DNA of 46,455 nucleotides. Source: Prevotella sp. (GTDB taxonomy: Bacteria > Bacteroidota > Bacteroidia > Bacteroidales > Bacteroidaceae). The stretch spans positions 1 through 46,455 of the forward strand of contig JAFUSC010000162.1 of the NCBI GenBank assembly GCA_017467705.1, read 5' to 3'. Shown here in pieces: positions 15,525 to 22,211 of this stretch; position 1 is the first letter of the stretch; every line of letters begins with the position of its first letter. A program made the translations under genes and the position numbers. The notes below the pieces were generated by a model. The model was not told the DNA's origin. It did not search any database and worked only from the letters and a program-made list of their open reading frames with translations.

Positions 15525-17314
15525 TCATAAGTTCTTCCTGTACTCACCGGGCGTCATGCCGTAGTGACGCTTGAACTGTTCGCGGAGATTGGCAGGAGTG
15601 AAACCCACCGCCTCGGCAATGGCGGTGAAGGTCATGGCAGGCTGACTGTCGAGCAAATGCTTGGCCTCTTCTATGCGGATGCGATTGATGTACTGGGGAA
15701 ATGACAGGCCATTGGTATGGGCAGTAATCAGGTCGTTGAGCGTGTGCCGGTTGATGCCGAAACGATGAATGATGTCCTGACGCTGCAGAGAGACCTGAGC
15801 GTATAGGCGCTCGGTGCGGATGGCTGCATCGATGTCGTGGAAGAGGGTCCCTTCGGTAGCGGCTGGGCGGCGGTGCTGGCCGACCCGGGGTCTTCGTCGT
15901 CATCAGGCAATGCCGGAGGCGTGCCATTGATCATGCGGACCAGTGCGCGGTTCTTCTCGCTGATGATTCGCTTCTGACGGTAATAGTAGACGGAAACAGC
16001 CACGGCAACGACGAGCAACAGGAGGCTGCCGGCAATCATGAAGCTCTTAAGCCGCGAGGCAGCCTCGGCCTCCTGTGTCTTCAGCTGCTCTTCCTGCAAG
16101 TGGTAGCGGACAGCATACTCGTGTGCCTCACTCTTGTGCAGGCTGTCGCTGACCGCCTTTGACAGATGGGCGTAACGGGTCTGCCAATCGTAAGCCTCAG
16201 CGGTGTGACCTTTGGCATGGGCAGCAATGGCACGGGAACGGAGGATGACGGCATACTCGTCGTTCAAGGTGTCGCCAGCCATGCGGTGCTCCACTTCGTC
16301 GTAGGTTGTCAGCGCCTCGTCATACATACCCAATGCCATCTGTGTGGGGGCAATCATGCGGCGGGCGCTGAACGTCTGGCCGTAGCCGCTCTGGTCGAAA
16401 AGTGCAAGGTATTTCTTCGCCAACTCACGGTTAGCACTCCCCTCGCCTTTTGGAGAAAGGCTACGGGGAGGCGTGCCAGCGGGAGAGGGGTCGGGAGTGA
16501 GGCTATAGCTTTGCGCCAAGAAGCCCCATGCCTGTGCCCGGCTGAAGTCCAGATAGCGGTCGCGGTCGCTGGGGTTGTCGCTCCACGAGAGACGGTAGCT
16601 GTCCTCGGCGTAGTCCTTGGCATGACTCTCGTAATGGTCAAGGCGGTCAAGGATGCGTTGAGCCAGTGCGGTGACCTCGGAATAGCGGTGCAGTCTGTTG
16701 AGGGCGTTGATCTTACGTTTCACGGCAACGATGAAAGCGTCCATGCGGTCGATGCTGCCCGGAGCATCGAGATGGCTGATGGCCTCGTCGAGTTTTGAGA
16801 GTCCCTCGTTCACCTGCCCCAACTGGGTCATCAGCAGTCCTATATCGGCCTCGGTGCGCCAGCGTTCAGTCTCTTCGCCCTGTTTCCGACAGAGTTCGGC
16901 CTTCTGTGTGGCCCAATGCAGATATTGCTCGTTGTCGTGCTTGGCGCGGCAGGCAACAATGAGCACATCGAGGATGTTCTCCTGCTCGGCAGGCTCGTGA
17001 CGCACGGAGTCGTGACTGAGCAAGGCTGTGCAGATGAGGATGGCAGAGTCCTGATGCTGCTCGGCGAGTGACATGCTGTAGATGCGGGCACGGATGAACT
17101 GGCCGCGATAGTCGCTGATGTTGCCTAAAAGCAGGGCCGAGTCAAGTAAGGTGAGTGCCCGGTCAGGGTTGACGGCGTATGCCATCAATATGGAGTCTTG
17201 TTGGTAAGGCGTATCACCCACATGCGGCAACAGCCTCACAGACCTGCCGCCGCCACAGCTTCCGAAAACCAACAAGGCAACACATATAATAATAAGGTGT
17301 ACTACTTGTTTCAT
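15525..17314 (-). pseudogene. TPR-transmembrane-AraC regulator interrupted by a frameshift
   Basis: Begins with a lipoprotein-like leader (MKQVVHLIIICVALLVFGSCGGG). An earlier in-frame start at 17344 adds ten unlikely residues. TPR-like helical repeats (residues 40-400), a transmembrane helix (FMIAGSLLLLVVAVAVSVYYY) and an acidic linker (PDDDEDPG) follow. The reading frame then runs out at 15728. The AraC HTH is intact in another frame (FHDIDAAIRTERLYAQVSLQRQ... to HYGMTPGEYRKNL, stop 15525). One missing base near 15861 would restore a continuous protein of about 597 residues. Such proteins are common Prevotella regulators of carbohydrate use. The defect may be a true mutation, a programmed shift or a sequence error. 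A 63-bp palindromic element is inserted at 16436-16498. Confidence 0.8.
16436..16498. repeat. in-frame palindromic element in TPR-AraC gene
   Basis: Bounded by inverted ACTCCC (16436) and GGGAGT (16498), 63 bp long, which is exactly 21 codons. An inner hairpin pairs CTCCCC..CGCCTTT with AAAGG..CGGGGAG. It adds TPDPSPAGTPPRSLSPKGEG to a TPR region where such a Pro-rich stretch is foreign. Confidence 0.75.
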
Positions 17315-17341
17315 TTGTTCATTTTGTCCATAATCCGCGGA

Positions 17342-17349
17342 CAAAATTA
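17342..17349 (-). promoter_or_regulatory. -7 box for TPR-AraC gene
   Basis: Minus-strand TAATTTTG, 27 bp upstream of the ATG at 17314. It also argues against the longer start at 17344. Confidence 0.45.
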
Positions 17350-17395
17350 ATCAAATTCTTTCAAAGAACAGCCATTCCAACGACACCAAAACAAC

Positions 17396-17437
17396 GTTTT
17401 TGTAAATTCTGAGAGCATTTTTGTAAATTTTGAGAAA
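17396..17437. repeat. two-copy 21-bp direct repeat
   Basis: TTTTTGTAAATT plus (C/T)TGAGA occurs at 17397 and 17418, 21 bp apart, upstream of the TPR-AraC promoter. It resembles the GTA-type units of the 22-bp arrays but has a different period and no clear dyad. Confidence 0.5.
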
Positions 17438-17485
17438 TACATTGACCATCCTTAGGTTCTTACGATGCTGCGATATAACAAAAAA

Positions 17486-17526
17486 ATCAGCGAGACAAAC
17501 AAACTTTCGCTGTTCGTCTCGCTGAT
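17486..17526 (-). terminator. intrinsic terminator of DUF2795 gene
   Basis: Perfect 11-bp arms ATCAGCGAGAC / GTCTCGCTGAT (17486-17496, 17516-17526), followed on the minus strand by a run of T. Confidence 0.85.
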
Positions 17527-17558
17527 TGATTGATCGTGTAATAGCTCAAAACTGAGCT

Positions 17559-17780
17559 TTAATACTCATCCTCGTTGAAGAGGAAGTCTTCCTTGGTGGG
17601 ATAGTCGGGCCAGATTTCTTCGATGCTTTCGTAGATATCGCCTTCGTCTTCTATCTCCTGCAGGTTTTCCAACACCTCGAGCGGAGCGCCCGAGCGGATG
17701 GCATAATCTATGAGTTCGTCCTTGGTTGCGGGCCAAGGGGCATCTTCAAGCTTTGATGCTAATTCAAGTGTCCAATACAT
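17559..17780 (-). CDS. DUF2795-like small acidic protein
   Basis: 73 residues (MYWTLELASKLEDAPWPATKDELIDYAIRSGAPLEVLENLQEIEDEGDIYESIEEIWPDYPTKEDFLFNEDEY). The W-P-A-T-K-x-E-L-I-D-Y-A-x-x-x-G-A-P-x-x-V-x-x-N-L motif matches the DUF2795 fold seen in small conserved Bacteroidetes proteins. The C-terminus is strongly acidic. It is cytoplasmic, of unknown function, and monocistronic, with a -7 box at 17835-17842 and its own terminator. The isolated, complete transcription unit supports a real gene. Confidence 0.85.
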   Translation of the reverse strand: MYWTLELASKLEDAPWPATKDELIDYAIRSGAPLEVLENLQEIEDEGDIYESIEEIWPDYPTKEDFLFNEDEY

Positions 17781-17834
17781 AGCCTTAGTTATTTACAATT
17801 CGACATTTTACGGTTTACTATCTCAATTTGGGCG

Positions 17835-17842
17835 CAAAAGTA
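17835..17842 (-). promoter_or_regulatory. -7 box for DUF2795 gene
   Basis: Minus-strand TACTTTTG, 55 bp before the ATG. A TTG about 18 bp further upstream could serve as -33. It overlaps the end of the transcript of the adenosyltransferase gene. Confidence 0.5.
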
Positions 17843-17854
17843 GTAAATATTTTT

Positions 17855-18427
17855 TTATTTGCAAGCATTTTCCCATAATATTTCACTCCGTCCTGCGTTA
17901 AAGTTTATTTTTTTTGCCAGAACGAAGAGATAATCACTCAAACGATTCACAAATTGCTGCATTTCGGGGTACACCTCTGCTTCGGCGGCCAGCGTGACGA
18001 TGCGTCGTTCGGCCCGACGGCAGACGGTGCGGCAGACATGGGCCTGCGCTGCGGCATGTGTTCCGCCAGAGAGGATGAAGCCTTGCGGCTCGGACAGGGA
18101 GTGGGTGATGGCGTCTACCTGCTGCTCCAGCCACGCCACCTCGCCCTCGGGCAACTGACCAGAGGCGTAGGGCTGCGTCTGACTTAAATCGGTGGCCAGA
18201 TGGGTACACACGTTGAACAACGTGTTCTGTATTCGCAGCACTTGTGCCCGCAGCTCCGGCTCACCGGCTTCCAACAGGGCAGCCAGCAGCCCTAACTGTG
18301 CGTTCAGCTCGTCCACCGTGCCATAAGCCTCGATGCGCACACAGTCCTTGCTCACACGTTGTCCGCCGACGAGACTGGTCTGTCCCTTGTCGCCACGACG
18401 GGTATAGACTTTCGTAATCTTTCTCAT
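17855..18427 (-). CDS. PduO-type cob(I)alamin adenosyltransferase
   Basis: 190 residues. It transfers the 5'-deoxyadenosyl group of ATP to cob(I)alamin to make adenosylcobalamin. Motifs include the ATP-binding N-terminus VYTRRGDKGQTSLVGGQRV, RIEAYGTVDELNAQLG, the conserved RTVCRRAERR helix and FVNRLSDYLFVLAKKIN. These are all family hallmarks, in the usual order and length. It is a cytoplasmic trimer in homologues. It starts 24 bp after the preceding conserved gene, so it is probably co-transcribed with it. No cobalamin-dependent enzyme or riboswitch was seen nearby. Confidence 0.92.
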   Translation of the reverse strand: MRKITKVYTRRGDKGQTSLVGGQRVSKDCVRIEAYGTVDELNAQLGLLAALLEAGEPELRAQVLRIQNTLFNVCTHLATDLSQTQPYASGQLPEGEVAWLEQQVDAITHSLSEPQGFILSGGTHAAAQAHVCRTVCRRAERRIVTLAAEAEVYPEMQQFVNRLSDYLFVLAKKINFNAGRSEILWENACK

Positions 18428-18451
18428 TGTTTGAATAGTTTTAGGTTGTTA

Positions 18452-19033
18452 TCAGAAATTCACTTTATAGTTCTGCTTGTAGCGTTGTTTGTTGAAGAAG
18501 ACGATGCCGCAGTAGTAGAGGTCGAAGGTGACGCCTGTGCGCTGGTCCTGCTGTACGCGCTGCCAGAACTCACGGCTGGCCTTGTCGCGCTTGATGCGTT
18601 CCACGATGAGGAGCGTGCGCTGGTCGGCGTGCGTGGCCACGCTGTCGTAGAACTGCTCGTAGTTGCCCGTCAGCGACATGCGTGCCAGTTCGACGGTGCT
18701 GTCAGCCTGCGGGTGCCACGTCGTGCCGTCAATCACCGTGGCCCGCTTGCACCCTTCGTGCATGTAGCTGCGATAGGCTTCCGACGACGGGCAGTAGTTG
18801 AGTATCAGCTGGGGCTGTCGCCAGTTGGCTATGCGGAAATAGAGCCTGCACAGCTTGCGTGTGCGCTTGTCAATGTCGGGCAGACGGCGTTTCATCTCCT
18901 CGTAAGCGTAGTAGGGCCAGTGCTCGTTGACCACGTAACGCACGAAGCGGTAGTCATAGGGTGACTGCACACCAAAGCCTCGGCTGTGGTGCACTCTTCT
19001 CATCCATACGAGCAATCGCCTGAGTCTATACAT
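18452..19033 (-). CDS. conserved Bacteroidetes hypothetical (methyltransferase-like remnant)
   Basis: 193 residues. The N-terminal block RRVHHSRGFGVQSPYDYRFVRYVVNE and the C-terminal FDLYYCGIVFFNKQRYKQNYKVNF match a conserved Bacteroidetes protein often annotated as a SAM-methyltransferase-like hypothetical. A clear GxGxG SAM motif is missing, so enzymatic activity is doubtful. No signal peptide or membrane segment was seen. The gene follows a GGAGTGT repeat block and precedes the adenosyltransferase by 24 bp. Confidence 0.7.
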   Translation of the reverse strand: MYRLRRLLVWMRRVHHSRGFGVQSPYDYRFVRYVVNEHWPYYAYEEMKRRLPDIDKRTRKLCRLYFRIANWRQPQLILNYCPSSEAYRSYMHEGCKRATVIDGTTWHPQADSTVELARMSLTGNYEQFYDSVATHADQRTLLIVERIKRDKASREFWQRVQQDQRTGVTFDLYYCGIVFFNKQRYKQNYKVNF

Positions 19034-19047
19034 GGTTGAAGTATTTT

Positions 19048-19165
19048 AGGAGTGTAGGAGTGTAGGAGTGTAGAAGTACAGGAGTGTAGACGAATGTGCC
19101 GTAGGGCATGTAGAAGCACCAGAACTATTGTCTACACTCCTACACTACTACACTACCGCACTACT
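19048..19165. repeat. AGGAGTGT minisatellite with inverted copy
   Basis: AGGAGTGT is repeated three times (19048-19071) and once more in AGGAGTGTAGAC (19080-19091). The inverse GTCTACACTCCT follows at 19130-19141, then further degenerate ACACTAC words. The perfect 12-bp arms can form a stem in the mRNA between the FMN-binding gene and the conserved hypothetical gene. The design parallels the GGAGTT block at 12800-13054. Confidence 0.75.
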
Positions 19166-19166
19166 A

Positions 19167-19547
19167 TCATTTATTTTTCTGATAATACTCCAGCCCGCGT
19201 TTCACGTTCTCCTTGACTGCTTTCGACGAAAAGGTGGCGCCGGTGACGCCGTCCACTTCGGTGGTGAGCGCCTTCTTCACCGTCATGCCCTTCCATTTAG
19301 GCAACAGCACGGCTTCCACTTCCTCGAAGTAGTCGGGCGTCTCATGGTTCTTGAGCGCTTCCACTTTCTCAATCTTGTTCTTCTTAATATATATCTTGAG
19401 GGGGGTAGAGCCGCGATAGCCCCGCACGTCCTTGGCCAGCGTGGTGGTGTTGACGATGTAAGTACCTTTCTCTTTCGTCATGACATCGTCGCACTTCATG
19501 GCACACAGGGCCAGAAAAGCAACACTTAATACAATCTGTTTCTTCAT
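19167..19547 (-). CDS. FMN-binding domain protein (RnfG/NqrC-like)
   Basis: 126 residues from MKKQIVLSVAFLALCAMKCDD; an upstream start at 19586 lies next to the previous stop and is less likely. An N-terminal export signal precedes an FMN-binding domain ending in EVDGVTGATFSSKAVKENVKRGLEYY. The DGVTGAT motif contains the Thr that is covalently flavinylated by ApbE in homologues. The protein probably carries electrons on the outer face of the inner membrane. It sits 49 bp after the membrane metallophosphoesterase gene. No ApbE or Rnf/Nqr subunit lies in the window. Confidence 0.8.
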   Translation of the reverse strand: MKKQIVLSVAFLALCAMKCDDVMTKEKGTYIVNTTTLAKDVRGYRGSTPLKIYIKKNKIEKVEALKNHETPDYFEEVEAVLLPKWKGMTVKKALTTEVDGVTGATFSSKAVKENVKRGLEYYQKNK

Positions 19548-19596
19548 ATACTCTTGTTGTTTAATCCCTATTATGACGTTTCCCAAGGAGAAAAGT

Positions 19597-20700
19597 TTAG
19601 TTCTCCTGATGCTTCAGCGTGGCTACGATGTACTCTGAACGGGTGCCGATGCGGAACTTGCCGCCCCAGATGCCGAGGCCCGAACTGACGTAGTAACGTG
19701 TCTTTCCGCGTTGATGCTCACCGAAGGCACATTCATAGATGGCCTCCGTAACCCACGAGGCGGGCCACACCTGCCCGTGGTGCGTGTGTCCGCTGAACTG
19801 GAAGTCGATGCCAGCCGCCTCTGACTCTTCCAAGCGGTAAGGCTGATGGTCGAGGAGGATGGTGAATTTTTCATTCTTCATTCTTGATTCTTCATTCAGA
19901 GTGCGCACAGAGCGGCGGCGCAGGTTCGTGCGGTCGTCACGGCCGATGATGGCCACGCCATCCACCACGGCCACGCTGTCGCGCAACAGGTGGATGCCTG
20001 CATCGGCATAGAACTGCTCTGCATCACGGTCGCCAGCGTAGTATTCATGGTTGCCTAAACAGGCATAGACGGGCGCGTTAAGCCGACGGAACTCCTCAGC
20101 CATGTGCTCCTCCATGAGCGGCCGCATGGAGCCGTCGATGATGTCGCCGGCAACAAGAATCATGTCGGCATGCTCTTCATTCAGCAGGTCCACCCATCGG
20201 GCCAGTTCCGAGCGGCGGTTGTGGTAACCTATGTGCATGTCGCTGATCATGACCAGCTTCAGTTCTTTCTCTAACGGTTTGTCGGTGGTCAGCTCCAGCG
20301 GCTGGCGCACCTTATGATTGTAGTGCAGGTTACCATAGACGAAGACGGCAACCAGCAAGGCAGTGAGCACACCCGTCGTCGTCCAGTTGTCGTAGAGCCA
20401 GGCCCTGTGCACGAGTCCGACCAACCGGCCAAGGTCAAGCACCAGAAACATCATGAACATATAGAGCATGACGATGAGGCTCGACGTGCCAATCTCGTAG
20501 CACACCGAGGCGAGTCCAAGCGGCAGGCTGTCAAACTTACGGGCAACGCTAAAGAACAGCAGGCTGAAGCAGCCCACGCCCAAGGCAATAATCAGGGCTT
20601 TCCACCATCCGTCCAACGGCAACAGACACCACACATGCCATGCCAGATAACACAGCACCAACAGGGGCAGTAACATAAATATCATCCACATATATCGCAT
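19597..20700 (-). CDS. membrane metallophosphoesterase (YkuE/YaeI-like)
   Basis: 367 residues from MRYMWMIFMLL. A TTG start at 20724 would lie inside the -7 promoter box and is rejected. Four hydrophobic helices fill residues 1-130. A calcineurin-like phosphoesterase domain follows, with all metal-binding blocks: ISDMHIGYH, LVAGDIIDG, LGNHEYY, ILLDHQP and SGHTHHGQVWP. In YkuE/YaeI relatives this domain hydrolyses UDP-sugar lipids or phospholipid heads at the membrane. A tandem ATTCTTCATTC element is inserted in frame just before ILLDHQP (NEESRMKNEK), so the loop between blocks 3 and 4 is longer than usual. Confidence 0.85.
   Translation of the reverse strand: MRYMWMIFMLLPLLVLCYLAWHVWCLLPLDGWWKALIIALGVGCFSLLFFSVARKFDSLPLGLASVCYEIGTSSLIVMLYMFMMFLVLDLGRLVGLVHRAWLYDNWTTTGVLTALLVAVFVYGNLHYNHKVRQPLELTTDKPLEKELKLVMISDMHIGYHNRRSELARWVDLLNEEHADMILVAGDIIDGSMRPLMEEHMAEEFRRLNAPVYACLGNHEYYAGDRDAEQFYADAGIHLLRDSVAVVDGVAIIGRDDRTNLRRRSVRTLNEESRMKNEKFTILLDHQPYRLEESEAAGIDFQFSGHTHHGQVWPASWVTEAIYECAFGEHQRGKTRYYVSSGLGIWGGKFRIGTRSEYIVATLKHQEN
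19868..19898. repeat. tandem CATTCTT element inside metallophosphoesterase gene
   Basis: The plus strand reads ttcattcttcattcttgatt then cttcattcag, about four copies of CATTCTT-like words. Translated on the minus strand it adds NEESRMKNEK. Similar words are dispersed in Prevotella intergenic DNA; here the insertion keeps the frame. Confidence 0.6.
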
Positions 20701-20721
20701 GCGTTTTTTCAGTTTTGCGTG

Positions 20722-20729
20722 CAAAGATA
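20722..20729 (-). promoter_or_regulatory. -7 box for metallophosphoesterase gene
   Basis: Minus-strand TATCTTTG fits TAnnTTTG. Transcription would start near 20714, leaving a leader of about 14 nt before the ATG at 20700. Confidence 0.6.
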
Positions 20730-20826
20730 CAAAATAAGTTGTTAAGTCGTTAAGTTTTTGAGTTTTTTAAGGTTTTGAGCTTAGTAATATTTTGTCTTTA
20801 ATATGACGCTGTCCTTCACTTGAGTT

Positions 20827-20936
20827 GAGAACTGACGATTCCCGAATTGTAAACCGCCATTTCTCAAATTGTAAACCGCCGTTTCTCGCACTGTAAATCG
20901 GCAGTTCCCGACGCGAGAGACGGCGGTTTAAGAAAT
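20827..20936. repeat. 22-bp periodic repeat array, locus 3 (5 units)
   Basis: Five 22-bp units begin GAG, GTA, GTA, GTA and GAG at 20827, 20849, 20871, 20893 and 20915. Their cores are related (AACTGACGATT, AACCGCCATTT, AACCGCCGTTT, AATCGGCAGTT, AGACGGCGGTTT) and the order includes inverted units. It starts 5 bp past the stop of the beta-barrel gene at 20942 and could double as its terminator. Handles and cores match locus 1. Confidence 0.8.
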
Positions 20937-20941
20937 GAGCT

Positions 20942-21592
20942 TTAAAACTCGTAGCCAAAACCCATCGTAAAACCTGAAATATTACACGACTTATGCTGAC
21001 TCCCAAGTCTATTCCTTTTGAGGAAGCTACAGGCCACTTCATAACTGAACAACACGTGTTTGTATTTCAGTATGCTAACGATTTGGCCTCCAACGTCCCA
21101 CCGTGGGAAATTACCAACGGTGAACGTGCTGCGATGTCCGTCGACAGGGAAACCCTCATAGAAATATATGCCGTCTGCTGCTTCAATGCTGCCCCCTACC
21201 CCATAAGCACCGTAAAGACCGGCACCTACAGAAAAACTAAACGATTTTTCGGGACAGAAGTTATAGCAGAGGCTGAGTGGCAAAGCAAGATAATTAGCAT
21301 CTGCCCTGATGGTGCGGTGAGCGTGAAGGATATCGTCTTGCATGCCTTTGCTTACATATTGCAATTCGGCTTGAACGCTGAAATATTCCATGCTATCAAG
21401 AGGTACTCGCAGACCGCCACCTACCATGAATCCCGTATGGGTACCATCGTTCGAACTGCTTTCAGGCAACATGACAGCAAGCCCTACTCGCACATAGGGA
21501 TAGACGTGTCTGCCGACCGTCTGCCCGACCTGGGCCGAAGCACTCACAACTGACCACGTCACAACAAGCAACATGAGAAAGCGATGTAGCAT
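20942..21592 (-). CDS. outer-membrane beta-barrel protein
   Basis: 216 residues with signal peptide MLHRFLMLLVVTWSVVSASAQ. Alternating hydrophobic strands with glycine-rich turns follow (YPYVRVGLAVMLP, GFMVGGGLRVPL, YFSVQAELQYV, ANYLALPLSLCYNF, SFSFSVGAGLYGAYGVG). The protein ends SGFTMGFGYEF, a terminal aromatic typical of outer-membrane barrels (PorT/OMP_b-brl type). It starts 3 bp after the stop of the lipoprotein gene, so the two are a translational pair. Base composition is more AT-rich than in neighbours. Confidence 0.75.
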   Translation of the reverse strand: MLHRFLMLLVVTWSVVSASAQVGQTVGRHVYPYVRVGLAVMLPESSSNDGTHTGFMVGGGLRVPLDSMEYFSVQAELQYVSKGMQDDILHAHRTIRADANYLALPLSLCYNFCPEKSFSFSVGAGLYGAYGVGGSIEAADGIYFYEGFPVDGHRSTFTVGNFPRWDVGGQIVSILKYKHVLFSYEVACSFLKRNRLGSQHKSCNISGFTMGFGYEF

Positions 21593-21595
21593 GAC

Positions 21596-22156
21596 TTAGT
21601 CCTCCCCCGCCTTAAAACCTAACCAATGCGCGTTCAATTCATGCTCAGTCATAGGCTGGTAGGTATTCACTACATAAATGTTCATTGCCCCATGACGAAA
21701 GATGCGCTCAACTGTCTTCATCTGCCACTCTGTGACAGACAACAATTGCATATATGATACGAGGGGACTTTGCACGAGGTTCTTCTGTTGAGAGTAGTCG
21801 TAGCCACTGGCTTTTAACAGGTTACGTTCCTTCTCATAAACAAACATAAACAAGGAATCACGGCTGAAGTAAAGATCAGCCGGTCCGTCATAGTCAGACG
21901 ACCACTGGAAACTCGTTTCCTGCCCCTGTTCATTGATCAGCATAGTGTCTGTCTGTCGCCAACCCTTGCCAACGACACTGCCGTTGAACGTCTCATAAGT
22001 AACGGTTGTGAGCATGGCATAGTTAGGTATGCCTGACTCGTCATACACAAACGTTTCGATTTCAATCATGTCGTCGTCACAGGTCATGGCCATCAGTGGC
22101 AACGTAAACAGCAACACAAATGTGAGCGTCTTGTAAGAAATGGATGTTTTCTTCAT
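21596..22156 (-). CDS. putative lipoprotein of unknown function
   Basis: 186 residues. The N-terminus MKKTSISYKTLTFVLLFTLPLMAMTCDDD has a hydrophobic stretch ending in a lipobox-like M-A-M-T-C, followed by acidic residues that in Bacteroidetes favour surface export. The rest contains no motif that I recognise. Its partner gene encodes an outer-membrane barrel, so it may be the outer-face component of that complex. Its codon use is more AT-rich than waaA upstream. Confidence 0.6.
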   Translation of the reverse strand: MKKTSISYKTLTFVLLFTLPLMAMTCDDDMIEIETFVYDESGIPNYAMLTTVTYETFNGSVVGKGWRQTDTMLINEQGQETSFQWSSDYDGPADLYFSRDSLFMFVYEKERNLLKASGYDYSQQKNLVQSPLVSYMQLLSVTEWQMKTVERIFRHGAMNIYVVNTYQPMTEHELNAHWLGFKAGED

Positions 22157-22171
22157 ATATCATATAAACAG

Positions 22172-22198
22172 CATAAGTGCAGAAATCCTGCACTTATG
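22172..22198 (-). terminator. hairpin after waaA
   Basis: Perfect 11-bp inverted repeat CATAAGTGCAG / CTGCACTTATG around AAATC. On the minus strand it is followed only by CTGTTTATAT, so it is a weak terminator or an mRNA-processing/attenuation hairpin between waaA and the lipoprotein gene. Confidence 0.55.
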
Positions 22199-22211
22199 TT
22201 CCCCATTTCCT

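Noticed and set aside
15544..15927. Separate minus-strand ORF of 127 codons at the end of the TPR-AraC gene
   Set aside because: It is the third frame, neither the sensor nor the AraC frame; its Arg/Ser/Pro/His composition is that of a shadow.
17855..18427. Cobalamin riboswitch near the adenosyltransferase
   Set aside because: The 24-bp gap upstream is too short, and no B12-box-like sequence was seen in the neighbouring intergenic regions.
20701..20724. TTG start of the metallophosphoesterase
   Set aside because: The codon lies within the -7 promoter box TATCTTTG and would not be transcribed.
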